A stretch of 64,000 nucleotides of DNA from an uncultured Candidatus Actinomarina sp. (GCA_902519845.1 CABYLQ010000001.1:248001-312000); one strand, 5' to 3'; shown: positions 48,902-57,342, counted from the first letter of the stretch. The notes: generated by a model not told the origin, from the letters alone. A program made the numbers and translations.

Positions 48902-50069
48902 ATTTTTAACTTCAGGCGAGAGTCATGGGCCAGAGTTAACGGGGATAATTGAGGGATTACCTTCAGGTTTTCTTGTTACAAAAGAATACATAGACTTTTT
49001 CCTTCAACGCAGACAAAAAAGTTTGGGTTCTGGTGGAAGAATGAATATTGAATCAGATCAGGTAGAGATTTCTTCGGGAATAATTAATAATCTCACAACT
49101 GGTGGACCAATTACATTAAAAATAAAGAACAACGATTGGAAAAATTGGAAAGACAAAGATATTGATCCATATGTAGTTCCTAGACCTGGTCATGCTGACC
49201 TAGTTGGAACTGCAAAGTATGATGCAAAGGATATTCGCCTAATTCTTGAAAGATCAAGTGCTAGGGAAACTGCAATGAGATGTGCAATTGGAGCAATAGC
49301 TGCACAAATACTTGAAAATTTTGACATACATATTTGTGGATATGTTTCAGGAATTGGATCACTGGAGTATTTATATAAAGGAACAGATGGCATTAAAAAT
49401 CTGCAAAATAAAGTTACAGAATCTCCAGTGTCGTGTCCAGATGACAAAATTTCCAAAGAAATGGAAAATGAAATAAAACTTGCAAGAAAAAAGAAGGATA
49501 CTCTTGGAGGTTCTATTACCACAATTGCAACAGGAGTACCTCCAACACTGGGTAGTTTCGTTCATTGGGATAGAAAATTAGATGCAAATGTGGCGCGAAT
49601 TTTTATGTCTATACAAAGTGTAAAAGCAGTAGAAATTGGTAATGGGATAGAAGTATCTAAAAATTATGGAACTGAGGTTCAAGATCAGTATTTCCTTGAC
49701 CAGGAAAACATTAAAAAAGAATCAAATAATTTAGGAGGTTTTGAAGGAGGGATGACAAATGGGGAGGATATAGTTGTAAAAGCTTACTTAAAACCGATCA
49801 GCACAACTTTGACTCCGATCAAAAGTATTAATTTATCAACTAAAAATGAAACAGAGACAGTATATGAACGATCTGATACCTGTGCCGTCCCGAGAGCTGT
49901 CCCCATATTTGAGAGCGCAATGGCATTAGAAATTCTTAAGAATTTACTAATAAAAACTGGGGGAGATAGCAAAAAAGAAATAACAAAAAACTTTGAAAAC
50001 ATTTCAAAGCTGCATTTAGATGAGTTTGATCTAGATAATAAAACCTGGAACATGAAATATGAAACATAA
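48894..50069 (+). CDS. aroC: Chorismate synthase
   Basis: A 391-residue FMN-dependent enzyme that makes chorismate from EPSP. It starts MIRFLTSGESHG and has RPGHADLVGTAKY, ERSSARETAMRCAIGA and the C-terminal RSDTCAVPRAVPIFE. Full length for the family. Overlaps aroE and aroK. Confidence 0.97.
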   Translation: MIRFLTSGESHGPELTGIIEGLPSGFLVTKEYIDFFLQRRQKSLGSGGRMNIESDQVEISSGIINNLTTGGPITLKIKNNDWKNWKDKDIDPYVVPRPGHADLVGTAKYDAKDIRLILERSSARETAMRCAIGAIAAQILENFDIHICGYVSGIGSLEYLYKGTDGIKNLQNKVTESPVSCPDDKISKEMENEIKLARKKKDTLGGSITTIATGVPPTLGSFVHWDRKLDANVARIFMSIQSVKAVEIGNGIEVSKNYGTEVQDQYFLDQENIKKESNNLGGFEGGMTNGEDIVVKAYLKPISTTLTPIKSINLSTKNETETVYERSDTCAVPRAVPIFESAMALEILKNLLIKTGGDSKKEITKNFENISKLHLDEFDLDNKTWNMKYET

Positions 50070-50568
50070 TAATATTTACCTCGTTGGATTTATGGGTTGT
50101 GGAAAAACATCTGTATTGAAAAAAATAAGACAAAAGATTCAAAGTAATACTTTTGATCTAGATGAAAATATAGAAAAGAAACATGGAAGTATAAGCAAAA
50201 TATTCGAATCAAAAGGCGAAAAATATTTTCGGCAAATCGAATTAGAAACATTCCAAATGTTACCCAAAAATGATTCTGTAGTTGCTCTTGGAGGAGGATC
50301 TTTAGAAATAAAAAATATATTTGATGAGCTTAAAAATAACGGATTTACTTTTTATCTGAAAGATACTTTTGAAAATTTATGGAATCAGATCCAAAATACT
50401 GAAAGACCTTTAGTAAAAGAAGGAAAAGACAAAATTTATAAACTATTTCAATCAAGAGAAGATTTATACAATCAATCAAATCATATTTTAGAAATTTCAG
50501 ATAAAAAAATTAAAAATATTGCTGAAATCATAATTAAAAATAGTTGGTTAAAAAATGAAGTTATCTGA
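50059..50568 (+). CDS. aroK: Shikimate kinase
   Basis: A 169-residue P-loop kinase (FMGCGKTSVLKKI). The shikimate site shows the DxD motif (FDLDENIE), FRQIELE and LGGGS; the lid Arg is in TERPLV. It overlaps aroC by 11 nt and aroB by 14 nt. Confidence 0.92.
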   Translation: MKHNNIYLVGFMGCGKTSVLKKIRQKIQSNTFDLDENIEKKHGSISKIFESKGEKYFRQIELETFQMLPKNDSVVALGGGSLEIKNIFDELKNNGFTFYLKDTFENLWNQIQNTERPLVKEGKDKIYKLFQSREDLYNQSNHILEISDKKIKNIAEIIIKNSWLKNEVI

Positions 50569-51550
50569 AATACATTATTCAAATAAATTTGATGATCTTA
50601 ACAGTCAACTAAAAAATTTTATCAATCAGGAGAAGCATGTAATATTTATTGATTCAAAGTTGTCTTCAATTATTAATCTAGATCCAAAATTTAAGATTTT
50701 TGAAATAGAAATTAATGAATCTACTAAAGATTTAAATACAATTCAAAAAATTTGGAAAATAATGTTTTCAGAGTCGCTTGATAGAAGTTCAAAAATAATT
50801 GGGATAGGTGGAGGCGTGTTGAGTGACCTAGTAGGTTTTGCTACGAGCACCTTTAAAAGAGGGGCAAATTTATCGTTGGTTCCTTCAACATTCCTTGGTA
50901 TGGTTGATGCAGCACATGGAGGTAAAACAGGGTTCAATAATGAATTTGGCAAAAACCAAATTGGCACATTCTTCATTCCAGAAAAAATATTTATTTGTAC
51001 AGAGTTTTTAGATTCTTTATCAGAAATTGAAATGAATAATGGAATTATTGAATCATTAAAGGCAGGCTTTTTAGGTGATAAAGAAATTATTGAAATGATA
51101 TACCAAGATAAACTCAACAATCTAGAAGTAATAAAAAAAAGTATTCAAGTAAAGTACAACATTTTAAAAAATGACTTACGTGAAAGTAATGAAAGAATGT
51201 TTTTAAATTTAGGCCATACAATCGGCCATCTGATCGAAAAGGACTCAAATTATTCTATTTCTCACGGACAAGCCGTTGCAATTGGAATGTTAAAAGGGTT
51301 TGAAATATCGGAAAGTAAATTTAATCTTAATAGTTCAATCAGTGATGAATTTAAGTCATTTTTAAACAAACGGTCAATGAAAACTGAATACAGTTTCAAT
51401 AGCAATCAATCAGAGTTAAAAGAGATAATTTCAAACGATAAAAAAGTGACAAGTGACGTTGTTAAATTTGTTCTTATTAAAAATATTCAAGAGCCAGTGT
51501 TAATTGACTTTTCAATTAACCACTTATTAGAGGTTTTAACCAATGCGTAA
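50555..51550 (+). CDS. aroB: 3-dehydroquinate synthase
   Basis: A 331-residue enzyme turning DAHP into 3-dehydroquinate, using NAD and a divalent metal. It is a divergent member: GIGGGVLSDLVGF and MVDAAHGGKTGFNNEFGKN vary from the usual GGGVVGDLAGF and VDSSVGGKTG. The metal ligands remain: Glu in GIIESLKAG and His in LNLGHTIGHLIE and ISHGQAVAIGM. The N-terminal part is slightly short. The operon context makes the assignment firm. Confidence 0.92.
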   Translation: MKLSEIHYSNKFDDLNSQLKNFINQEKHVIFIDSKLSSIINLDPKFKIFEIEINESTKDLNTIQKIWKIMFSESLDRSSKIIGIGGGVLSDLVGFATSTFKRGANLSLVPSTFLGMVDAAHGGKTGFNNEFGKNQIGTFFIPEKIFICTEFLDSLSEIEMNNGIIESLKAGFLGDKEIIEMIYQDKLNNLEVIKKSIQVKYNILKNDLRESNERMFLNLGHTIGHLIEKDSNYSISHGQAVAIGMLKGFEISESKFNLNSSISDEFKSFLNKRSMKTEYSFNSNQSELKEIISNDKKVTSDVVKFVLIKNIQEPVLIDFSINHLLEVLTNA

Positions 51551-51971
51551 AATAGTCATCGTTAATGGTCCAAATTTGAACTTTTTAGGTGAGAGAGAAA
51601 TATCAAAATATGGCACTACAACTTATCAAGAGTTAGTTAGTGAACTTGAAGAACATGCAAAAAAAACTAATAATCTGGTTTTTTTTCAATCAAATCATGA
51701 GGGCGAAATCTGTGATTACATACAAAAAATAATTAATGAGAAAATTGATGGAGTCATCGTAAATCCTGGTGCCTACACCCATACAAGTGTTTCATTGAGA
51801 GATTCTTTGTTACTTCTTTCAGTTCCTATCATTGAAGTTCACATAAGTGACATAAAAGAACGTGAATCGTTTAGAAAAACTAATTTAATTAATGACATTT
51901 GCGAGAAATCATTTATAGGTCATGGGGTTAATGGATATAAGATGGGTATAGATTATTTAAATGAAAAATAA
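51543..51971 (+). CDS. aroQ: 3-dehydroquinate dehydratase, type II
   Basis: A 142-residue type II enzyme, metal-free, dehydrating 3-dehydroquinate. NGPNLNFLGEREISKYG carries the flexible-lid Arg and Tyr, FFQSNHEGEICDYI the Asn-His-Glu set, and NPGAYTHTSVSLRD and EVHISDIKERESFR the remaining active site. Overlaps aroB by 8 nt and pheA by 11 nt. Confidence 0.96.
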   Translation: MRKIVIVNGPNLNFLGEREISKYGTTTYQELVSELEEHAKKTNNLVFFQSNHEGEICDYIQKIINEKIDGVIVNPGAYTHTSVSLRDSLLLLSVPIIEVHISDIKERESFRKTNLINDICEKSFIGHGVNGYKMGIDYLNEK

Positions 51972-52776
51972 AAAAATATATTATCAAGGTTCAGAAGGTT
52001 CTTATTCAGAATCGGTTTTACTTGAAATGTTCCCAGATTCAGAATTAATTTCTTGTAAAACTTTTCAAGATGTCTCTATAAATGCTTCAAATGATGGTTT
52101 TGGACTTTTGCCAATTGAAAACTCTCTCGTTGGAACTGTAATCGAGGCTTATGAAAGTTTAATTGAATATGAACTTGAAATATTTTTAGAAGTTAAAAAG
52201 AAAATTAATCATGCTCTAATTGGATTAGCAGGGACACAAAAACAAAATTTGAAAAAGATAATTTCTCACCCACAAGCCTTACAGCAATGTAGTAAATATT
52301 TAAATAAACTAGATGTAGAATTACAACCAGTATTTGATACTGCAGGAGGTGTTTTAAGTCTACTTAATACTAAATCAGAAGAGATTGGAGCGATTGCAGG
52401 AGAGCATTTTGATAATGATGAAAGATTTACAATAATTGAAAAAAATATTTCAAATCATGAAGAAAATTACACAAGATTTTTTCTAACTGGAAAGACGCCA
52501 CCAGCGATTAAAGAAGATAAAAACCTTCGTTCAGCGATACTTGTAGCACAAGACGAGCCAGGTTCTTTGTTGAAAGCTCTTACGGTCTTTGATGTACTTA
52601 AATTGAATTTGACTAAGTTAGAATCAAGACCAATTCTTGGATCTCCATGGGAATATAAGTTCTATGTCGATTATCAAAACTCTGATACAAAAATCGATCA
52701 GCTTCTAAAAGATAATTTAGGTCAAGTTGCAAAAGAATTTAAAATATTAGGAAAATACGGATCAATTAATCTTTAA
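51961..52776 (+). CDS. pheA: Prephenate dehydratase
   Basis: A 271-residue enzyme making phenylpyruvate. The catalytic domain has YYQGSEGSYSES, LPIENSLVGTV and the Thr-Arg-Phe motif in NYTRFFLTG. The C-terminal ACT domain starts near LVAQDEPGSLLKAL and has KLESRPILGSPWEY, the Phe-binding ESRP motif, so allosteric inhibition by Phe is likely. Last gene of the operon; its 3' end overlaps the convergent gene by 11 nt. Confidence 0.97.
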   Translation: MKNKKIYYQGSEGSYSESVLLEMFPDSELISCKTFQDVSINASNDGFGLLPIENSLVGTVIEAYESLIEYELEIFLEVKKKINHALIGLAGTQKQNLKKIISHPQALQQCSKYLNKLDVELQPVFDTAGGVLSLLNTKSEEIGAIAGEHFDNDERFTIIEKNISNHEENYTRFFLTGKTPPAIKEDKNLRSAILVAQDEPGSLLKALTVFDVLKLNLTKLESRPILGSPWEYKFYVDYQNSDTKIDQLLKDNLGQVAKEFKILGKYGSINL

Positions 52777-53845
52777 ATTTCCAACTTGAAGATTCTTTAT
52801 TATCTTCAATTTCAATATTTGAATCTGTCAATATATCTCTTACTACATCTGATTCTTCATATTTTTGTAAGGACCGAAGTGTTAATCTATACTCTATTAA
52901 TTTATCTATTAATTTATTCACATTTTCAGAATTTTTCTTATTTTTATCAATCTCTATTCGTAAATCAGCAATTTCTTTTTTCAAGGCATCTTCAGCGTCT
53001 TCATTTAACGGCAAGTCAGGTTCACTTTCTACTTTTTTAAGGGAGGCATCATTTTTTAAGAGTTCTTTAAGCTCATCTAAATTGTACTTATCTCCAATTT
53101 TGAATTTCTTTGTGACATTTTTGTTAATGACAGTTACTTCCCCTAAACCTTCTACTTCGAAAGAGTCTTCTTCTCCGTCAATTATTAACGCAGTATGTTC
53201 ATCAATTCCTAAAATATTCGTTGGATTAATTTCCTGTAATATTTTCATCCTATTTTGTCCAAGGTAACTAATACTAGTATCGTGATTGCCCCCTTCTTTA
53301 TTGTTAAAGTGAGGAACTACAACACAATCTATATCAAAGACCTCAAGTAAATTTATTCCATTTTCCCAATAAGGATCAATTCCTACCTTGTAAATTTCAT
53401 AAACTGGAATAGTTCTTATTCCAAGAGTTGATGCAGCTGCACTTGCAAATACAAGGCTACTTCCATTTATTAGCTTTTCTTTAAAAATTTCTGGTACATC
53501 TGTGTCTATCCAATTTTTTGAGGCATAACTTGGACTTCCTGGTCCTGAAAAAATAAAATTTGAACCCTGGATGATTTTTGTAAATTCAAAATACTCAACA
53601 GATTTAAAATCTTTTTTAGTTCTATAACTAGCAAGTTTGATATCTGTGTTTAAACTTACTTCATAAAATTCAATTAATTTTTCAACAAGCTGATCAGCAT
53701 TTTCTTGAAATCCAAAAGGCGTATCAATTAATGAAGCAGACACGTCTTCACTTAATCTATTAAGTAACTTTCTGTGTACTGAAACTAGATTTGGGCTAGT
53801 CTCACCTGAGCCGAGAATGGCAATCGAACCTTTTACTTTTTTCAT
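52766..53845 (-). CDS. S51/cyanophycinase-like protein with a CysRS-like C-terminal tail
   Basis: A 359-residue protein. Residues about 1-250 resemble the class I glutamine amidotransferase-like/peptidase S51 fold: IAILGSGETSP at the start, FIFSGPGSPSYA, and FASAAASTLG where peptidase E-type enzymes have a nucleophilic Ser in TSAGA. A linker and coiled coil follow. The last 50 residues (ending YEESDVVRDILTDSNIEIED) look like the C-terminal helical part of cysteinyl-tRNA synthetase. I start it at ATG 53845: the upstream ATG 53854 overlaps the TATAAT box (53853-53858), which lies 7 nt before 53845. Substrate unknown. Confidence 0.7.
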   Translation of the reverse strand: MKKVKGSIAILGSGETSPNLVSVHRKLLNRLSEDVSASLIDTPFGFQENADQLVEKLIEFYEVSLNTDIKLASYRTKKDFKSVEYFEFTKIIQGSNFIFSGPGSPSYASKNWIDTDVPEIFKEKLINGSSLVFASAAASTLGIRTIPVYEIYKVGIDPYWENGINLLEVFDIDCVVVPHFNNKEGGNHDTSISYLGQNRMKILQEINPTNILGIDEHTALIIDGEEDSFEVEGLGEVTVINKNVTKKFKIGDKYNLDELKELLKNDASLKKVESEPDLPLNEDAEDALKKEIADLRIEIDKNKKNSENVNKLIDKLIEYRLTLRSLQKYEESDVVRDILTDSNIEIEDNKESSSWKFKD

Positions 53846-53896
53846 AGAAACCATTATAGGTATTTATTCATTCTTGAAAAATTGTATACTTAATAT

Positions 53897-54895
53897 GTGA
53901 TAAATTTATTAATTAAAATTCTTGAAATATTTACCCTTGATTACATTCCAAGGCTACCTGTTCAATTTAGAACAAAATTATATAAAACAGTTCTTCCATT
54001 AAGAAAATTAAGGGACAGGATATTACTAAATAAACCAAAAAGTCAATTTACTTTTCAAGATCGAATAGATTTTGCCAGAACATCAAGAGTTGGCTATGAT
54101 TACTCCGGCTCAAGGCTAATTGAATATAACCGAAATGTTGATTTTGAAAAAATTGAAAATTCGGAATTAGAAATTTATAAATTTACTCCAAAAAATGCCA
54201 AAGATGACGTTTACGGTATTTATTTTCATGGAGGAGGTTACTATACGGGCAGTGTAACTTCTCATAAAAACATCGTTTCCCAATTTACAAATGATTTAGA
54301 GATTCCTTTTTATTTTTTTGAATATAGATTGACACCAGAGTTCAACTTTCCTGCAGCTCATGATGATGCCAAAAAAGTAGTAAATTTTATTACTGGAATA
54401 GAGGGAAACAAACAGTCAATATGGATGGGTGAGTCTGCTGGAGGGGGGCTTGCAACGGGTATTTTAGTTGATGATACATTTACAATTTCTCCAGATAAAT
54501 TAGTCCTAATGTCTCCATGGCTAGACCTGTCTGACAAGAAAAGAGACAGAAAATATTTAAGAAATAAAGATATACTACTTGCTATTGATGGAGTTCATTG
54601 GGTTGGTGAGCATTATTCAGGCGATTATGAACCAAATAATCCAATTCTTTCCCCAGTTTTTGCTGATATTGATAATTTTCCACACACATTAATTCAGGTT
54701 TGTTCAAGTGAGCTTTTGTATAATGACGCAATTGAGTTTTCAAACAAACTCAAAAATAAAAAAATCGAGCACGAATTACAAATTTCGGATGATCTTTGGC
54801 ATGCTTGGCAATTTTTTCCAATCCAAGAAGCTTATGATGCAAGAAAGAAAATTGTTTCTTTTGTAAAAGATAATTCTTACTCTTCACCAAAATGA
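53897..54895 (+). CDS. Alpha/beta hydrolase, hormone-sensitive-lipase (HSL) type
   Basis: A 332-residue esterase-like protein. The oxyanion motif FHGGGYYTGS contains His111, the nucleophile elbow GESAGGG has Ser180, and WHAWQ has His302. The usual acid Asp in the GxDxL position reads SSELLYND, so Glu272 or Asp277 may serve. It starts at GTG 53897, 6 nt after TATACT (53885-53890), and has no Shine-Dalgarno. Substrate unknown; probably a short-chain ester. It overlaps the convergent ABC gene by 19 nt. Confidence 0.85.
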   Translation: MINLLIKILEIFTLDYIPRLPVQFRTKLYKTVLPLRKLRDRILLNKPKSQFTFQDRIDFARTSRVGYDYSGSRLIEYNRNVDFEKIENSELEIYKFTPKNAKDDVYGIYFHGGGYYTGSVTSHKNIVSQFTNDLEIPFYFFEYRLTPEFNFPAAHDDAKKVVNFITGIEGNKQSIWMGESAGGGLATGILVDDTFTISPDKLVLMSPWLDLSDKKRDRKYLRNKDILLAIDGVHWVGEHYSGDYEPNNPILSPVFADIDNFPHTLIQVCSSELLYNDAIEFSNKLKNKKIEHELQISDDLWHAWQFFPIQEAYDARKKIVSFVKDNSYSSPK

Positions 54896-55623
54896 TGAAA
54901 TGCAAAACCAAAGGGAAGCTCTAAGCGATTTTCCTTCATAAAATTTTCATCATTTAAAATATTAATCGTTTGATCATCTCGCGTAACTTCACCTTCATTT
55001 AAAACGATACTTCTTTTGCAAATTTCTAATGCCATTGGAAGGTCATGAGTCACGAGAATTTTAGATACGTCTAAATTATTAAGAATATCAATTAATTCCC
55101 TACGAGAAGATGGATCCAGATTTGAACCAGGTTCATCTAACACCAGAAGTTTTGGCTTTGATGCTAAAACACTTGCAATTGCAACTTTTCTTTTTTGTCC
55201 ATAACTTAAATGATGAGGAGGTCGATCTAAATAGTCACTCATATTAACTTTATCAAGTGCATCAAGTGCTAATCTTTCTGATTCTTCATCGGTAAATCCA
55301 AAATTTTTAGGTCCAAACATTACATCTTCAATTACTGTTGGCATAAATAATTGGTCATCTGGATCCTGAAAAACAATCCCGACTGTTTTTCTAATCTTGC
55401 CAATGTTATCTTCAATGTAGTCGAGTTGATCTACACTTATTTCCGAATTTAAAGTTCCAAGTATTCCGTTCAGATGAAGAATTAATGTAGTTTTTCCAGC
55501 ACCATTTGGACCTAATATTGCTAATGATTCTTTTTCTGCCAAATCAAAGCTTATTTTTTTTAGAGCCAAGTGTCCATCAGGATATGAATAGCTTAAATTT
55601 TTTATAGATAAGTAATTTTTCAT
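54877..55623 (-). CDS. ECF-type transporter ATPase, CbiO-like
   Basis: A 248-residue ABC ATPase with Walker A GPNGAGKTTL, Q-loop VFQDPDDQLF, signature LSYGQKRKVAIASVL, Walker B LLVLDEPGSNLDP and the switch THDLPM. The Q-loop sequence FQDPDDQ is typical of energy-coupling factor ATPases. It overlaps the T-component gene by 4 nt. A second ATPase and an S component (such as CbiM) are not in the window, so the substrate is open. Confidence 0.9.
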   Translation of the reverse strand: MKNYLSIKNLSYSYPDGHLALKKISFDLAEKESLAILGPNGAGKTTLILHLNGILGTLNSEISVDQLDYIEDNIGKIRKTVGIVFQDPDDQLFMPTVIEDVMFGPKNFGFTDEESERLALDALDKVNMSDYLDRPPHHLSYGQKRKVAIASVLASKPKLLVLDEPGSNLDPSSRRELIDILNNLDVSKILVTHDLPMALEICKRSIVLNEGEVTRDDQTINILNDENFMKENRLELPFGFAFHHFGEE

Positions 55624-56384
55624 AATAATTTATCTATACCAAGTATCACTAAAGAAGATACAACACATAAAGTAAATTTATATGATGTTTTATAACTTCG
55701 AGATTTAAACTCTATTGTTCCTTGAAAACCTCTTGAGATCATTGACAAATATACTCTTTCACCTCTTTCATAACCACGGATTAGCATAGCTCCAGATGCA
55801 AAAGCAATAGGGATGAGGGATTTTAAACCTTTTTCTAAGTATCCCCTCGACTTCATTGAAATTCTTACCCTTTTGAACTCATCTATAAAGACGTCAATAT
55901 ATCTAATTGTGAATGACATTATTGCAATTAAAATATTTGGAACTTTCAACTTCTGAAGACCATAAATGATTTCCATACTTGAAGTTACAGCAGTAAGAAC
56001 TATTCCAATAGTTAGACCGAGAGTTGCTTTAAATAATATAGTTAACATATCATTTAATCCAGTCTGGTAAATGTTTAAAGAAAAAATTTCAAAAACTTTG
56101 TCATTGTTCTCACTACTTAAAAAAGGTAAAAATAATGCAAACAAAATGAAAGGAATATCAAGAGTCAGTCTCTTTAAATATGTTTTTAAAGGAATTTTCG
56201 AAAGGTATAAAATATACATAACGATCACGATGTGAGATAAAATCTGAAAGATATTTTGAACATTTGAAAATGCAACTGATAAGACAATAAGAAAACATCC
56301 TAGAACTTTATGTTGAGGTTTTACATCATTTAATTGGGAATTTTTGTGTAGAGATAAGTGGTGTTCGTGACTTGTGGGATACAT
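55620..56384 (-). CDS. ECF-type transporter transmembrane T component, CbiQ-like
   Basis: A 254-residue membrane protein with about five helices and the two coupling motifs of T components (SMKSRGYL and SMISRGFQ), which touch the ATPase. The N-terminus is His-rich (SHEHHLSLH), as in metal-linked CbiQ proteins. It lies between a Fur-family regulator and the ATPase on the same strand, which favours a transition-metal substrate (Co, Ni or Zn). Confidence 0.85.
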   Translation of the reverse strand: MYPTSHEHHLSLHKNSQLNDVKPQHKVLGCFLIVLSVAFSNVQNIFQILSHIVIVMYILYLSKIPLKTYLKRLTLDIPFILFALFLPFLSSENNDKVFEIFSLNIYQTGLNDMLTILFKATLGLTIGIVLTAVTSSMEIIYGLQKLKVPNILIAIMSFTIRYIDVFIDEFKRVRISMKSRGYLEKGLKSLIPIAFASGAMLIRGYERGERVYLSMISRGFQGTIEFKSRSYKTSYKFTLCVVSSLVILGIDKLL

Positions 56385-56422
56385 GATATTATTTTAATGC
56401 AAAAGGTTTGCAATAAAAATAA

Positions 56423-56833
56423 TTATTTACAATTCTTGCATATACCTGTGTAGACAAAATGATTATCGGTCAATTTATACATTGAGTTCTTTTCAATAAT
56501 TTTTTCAACCGATTCCATAACTTTCACTGAAATATCTTCAATGGCATTGCAAATTTTGCAAACAATGTGAGTATTTTTTTCATATTTTTTTAGATAATAA
56601 ATCCCGGAACCATGTTGCTGATGAGAGTGTTCAATAATATCTAATGACTCAAGTATGTCCAATGTTCTGTAAACAGTTGCTAAATCTATATCTTTTACCT
56701 TTTTTAAAGCTAAATTATATAATTCCTCTGCAGTGAAATGTTCGTGTCCTGATTCCTCTAATATATTGCAAATTGTGCTTCTTGATTCAGTTATTCTGTT
56801 ACCATTTTTTTTTAGTTTGCTAATCAGATCCAT
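56423..56833 (-). CDS. Fur-family metalloregulator
   Basis: A 136-residue Fur/Zur/Nur-type repressor. The winged helix has NGNRITESRSTICNILEESG and DLATVYRTLDILESLDI. The structural zinc site is formed by CKIC and CKNC (last residues), and HSHQQHGSG resembles the sensing-site His cluster. It heads an operon with the CbiQ/CbiO-like genes, so metal uptake control is likely. A zinc role (Zur) is attractive given the zinc-free ribosomal proteins but cannot be decided here. TATACT lies 6 nt before ATG, suggesting a leaderless mRNA. Confidence 0.88.
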   Translation of the reverse strand: MDLISKLKKNGNRITESRSTICNILEESGHEHFTAEELYNLALKKVKDIDLATVYRTLDILESLDIIEHSHQQHGSGIYYLKKYEKNTHIVCKICNAIEDISVKVMESVEKIIEKNSMYKLTDNHFVYTGICKNCK

Positions 56834-56839
56834 AGTTAA

Positions 56840-56847
56840 AGTATAAT
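56840..56847. promoter_or_regulatory. Overlapping divergent -10 boxes between fur and the thioredoxin gene
   Basis: The minus strand reads TATACT (56845-56840), 6 nt before the Fur ATG. The plus strand reads TATAAT (56842-56847), 21 nt before the thioredoxin-like ATG. The 35-nt intergenic gap thus holds a shared, near-symmetrical -10 element, so the two genes may compete for polymerase. Confidence 0.45.
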
Positions 56848-56868
56848 TTGTGAAAAGATTGTTATTAC

Positions 56869-57342
56869 ATGAAAAAAATACTTTTAAAGTTCATAAATAG
56901 ATACAGCCTAATTTATTTACCACTGGGATGGATATTTGGACTAGCTATATTTTTTATCGCTTTTGAACCATCAATCGTACTCTATATATTAAGTTTCTTT
57001 GTTTTAGGAACTTTTTTTGCATTGTATATTTTTAATTCAAAGAGAAGCCTTGTTTTAGATGATCACAATTTTGCAAATTCTGATTATACAATAATAGAAT
57101 TCTATTCCGATTACTGACTAGGTTGCACTGCATCAAAATTCATAGTTAATGAATTCAAAAAATTAAATCCCGAGATACCAATTGTCTCAGTGAATGCTTC
57201 TAAGAAAGATTATCTAGAAATTACACAAAAATATAATTTAAAGTACACCCCAACATATGTATTAGTTGATTCAACTGGTGAAAAAATATACAAAAGGGTT
57301 GGTAATTTCAATATTGAGAAGTTTAACTCAATAATTTCCTAA
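56869..57342 (+). CDS. Membrane-anchored thioredoxin-like protein, candidate selenoprotein (in-frame TGA)
   Basis: The frame runs 82 codons, meets TGA (57115-57117), and continues open for 74 more codons to TAA. The N-terminal part has two hydrophobic helices (about residues 13-31 and 34-54). The segment before the TGA is IIEFYSDY, the strand preceding a thioredoxin active site, and after it come LGC, giving U-L-G-C at the CxxC position. The cis-Pro motif YTPTYVLVD (Pro128) and DSTGEKIYKRVG follow, so the fold is complete. TGA is therefore probably read as selenocysteine at residue 83. A recent nonsense mutation is the alternative. The gene is divergent from fur. Confidence 0.72.
57137..57155 (+). 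promoter_or_regulatory. Possible bacterial SECIS hairpin
   Basis: AATTCAT (57137-57143) pairs with ATGAATT (57149-57155), leaving loop AGTTA. The loop starts 26 nt after the TGA and has G as its second base. Both features fit the bacterial SECIS consensus (a G among the first two loop bases, loop about 16-37 nt from the UGA). The stem is AT-rich, so it is weak. Confidence 0.5.

Noticed and set aside
53846-53854. Upstream ATG of the S51-like gene at 53854
   Set aside because: The codon overlaps a TATAAT box; ATG 53845 lies 7 nt after that box and leads into MKKVKGSIAILG.
56398-56412. Inverted repeat TGCAAA-AGG-TTTGCA between fur and the CbiQ-like gene as a metal operator
   Set aside because: Six-bp stem with a three-base loop in an AT-rich gap; no repeat of the motif near the fur promoter to support it.
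57115-57117. TGA as a reassigned sense codon (Trp or Gly) in this organism
   Set aside because: Several conserved genes in the window end in TGA (secY, rplN, adk, pairs in the S10 operon) and none reads through it elsewhere.
56869-57117. An 82-residue membrane protein ending at the TGA
   Set aside because: The continuing frame holds the rest of a thioredoxin fold, so the short product is unlikely to be the whole gene; a pseudogene remains the alternative and is noted in the feature.
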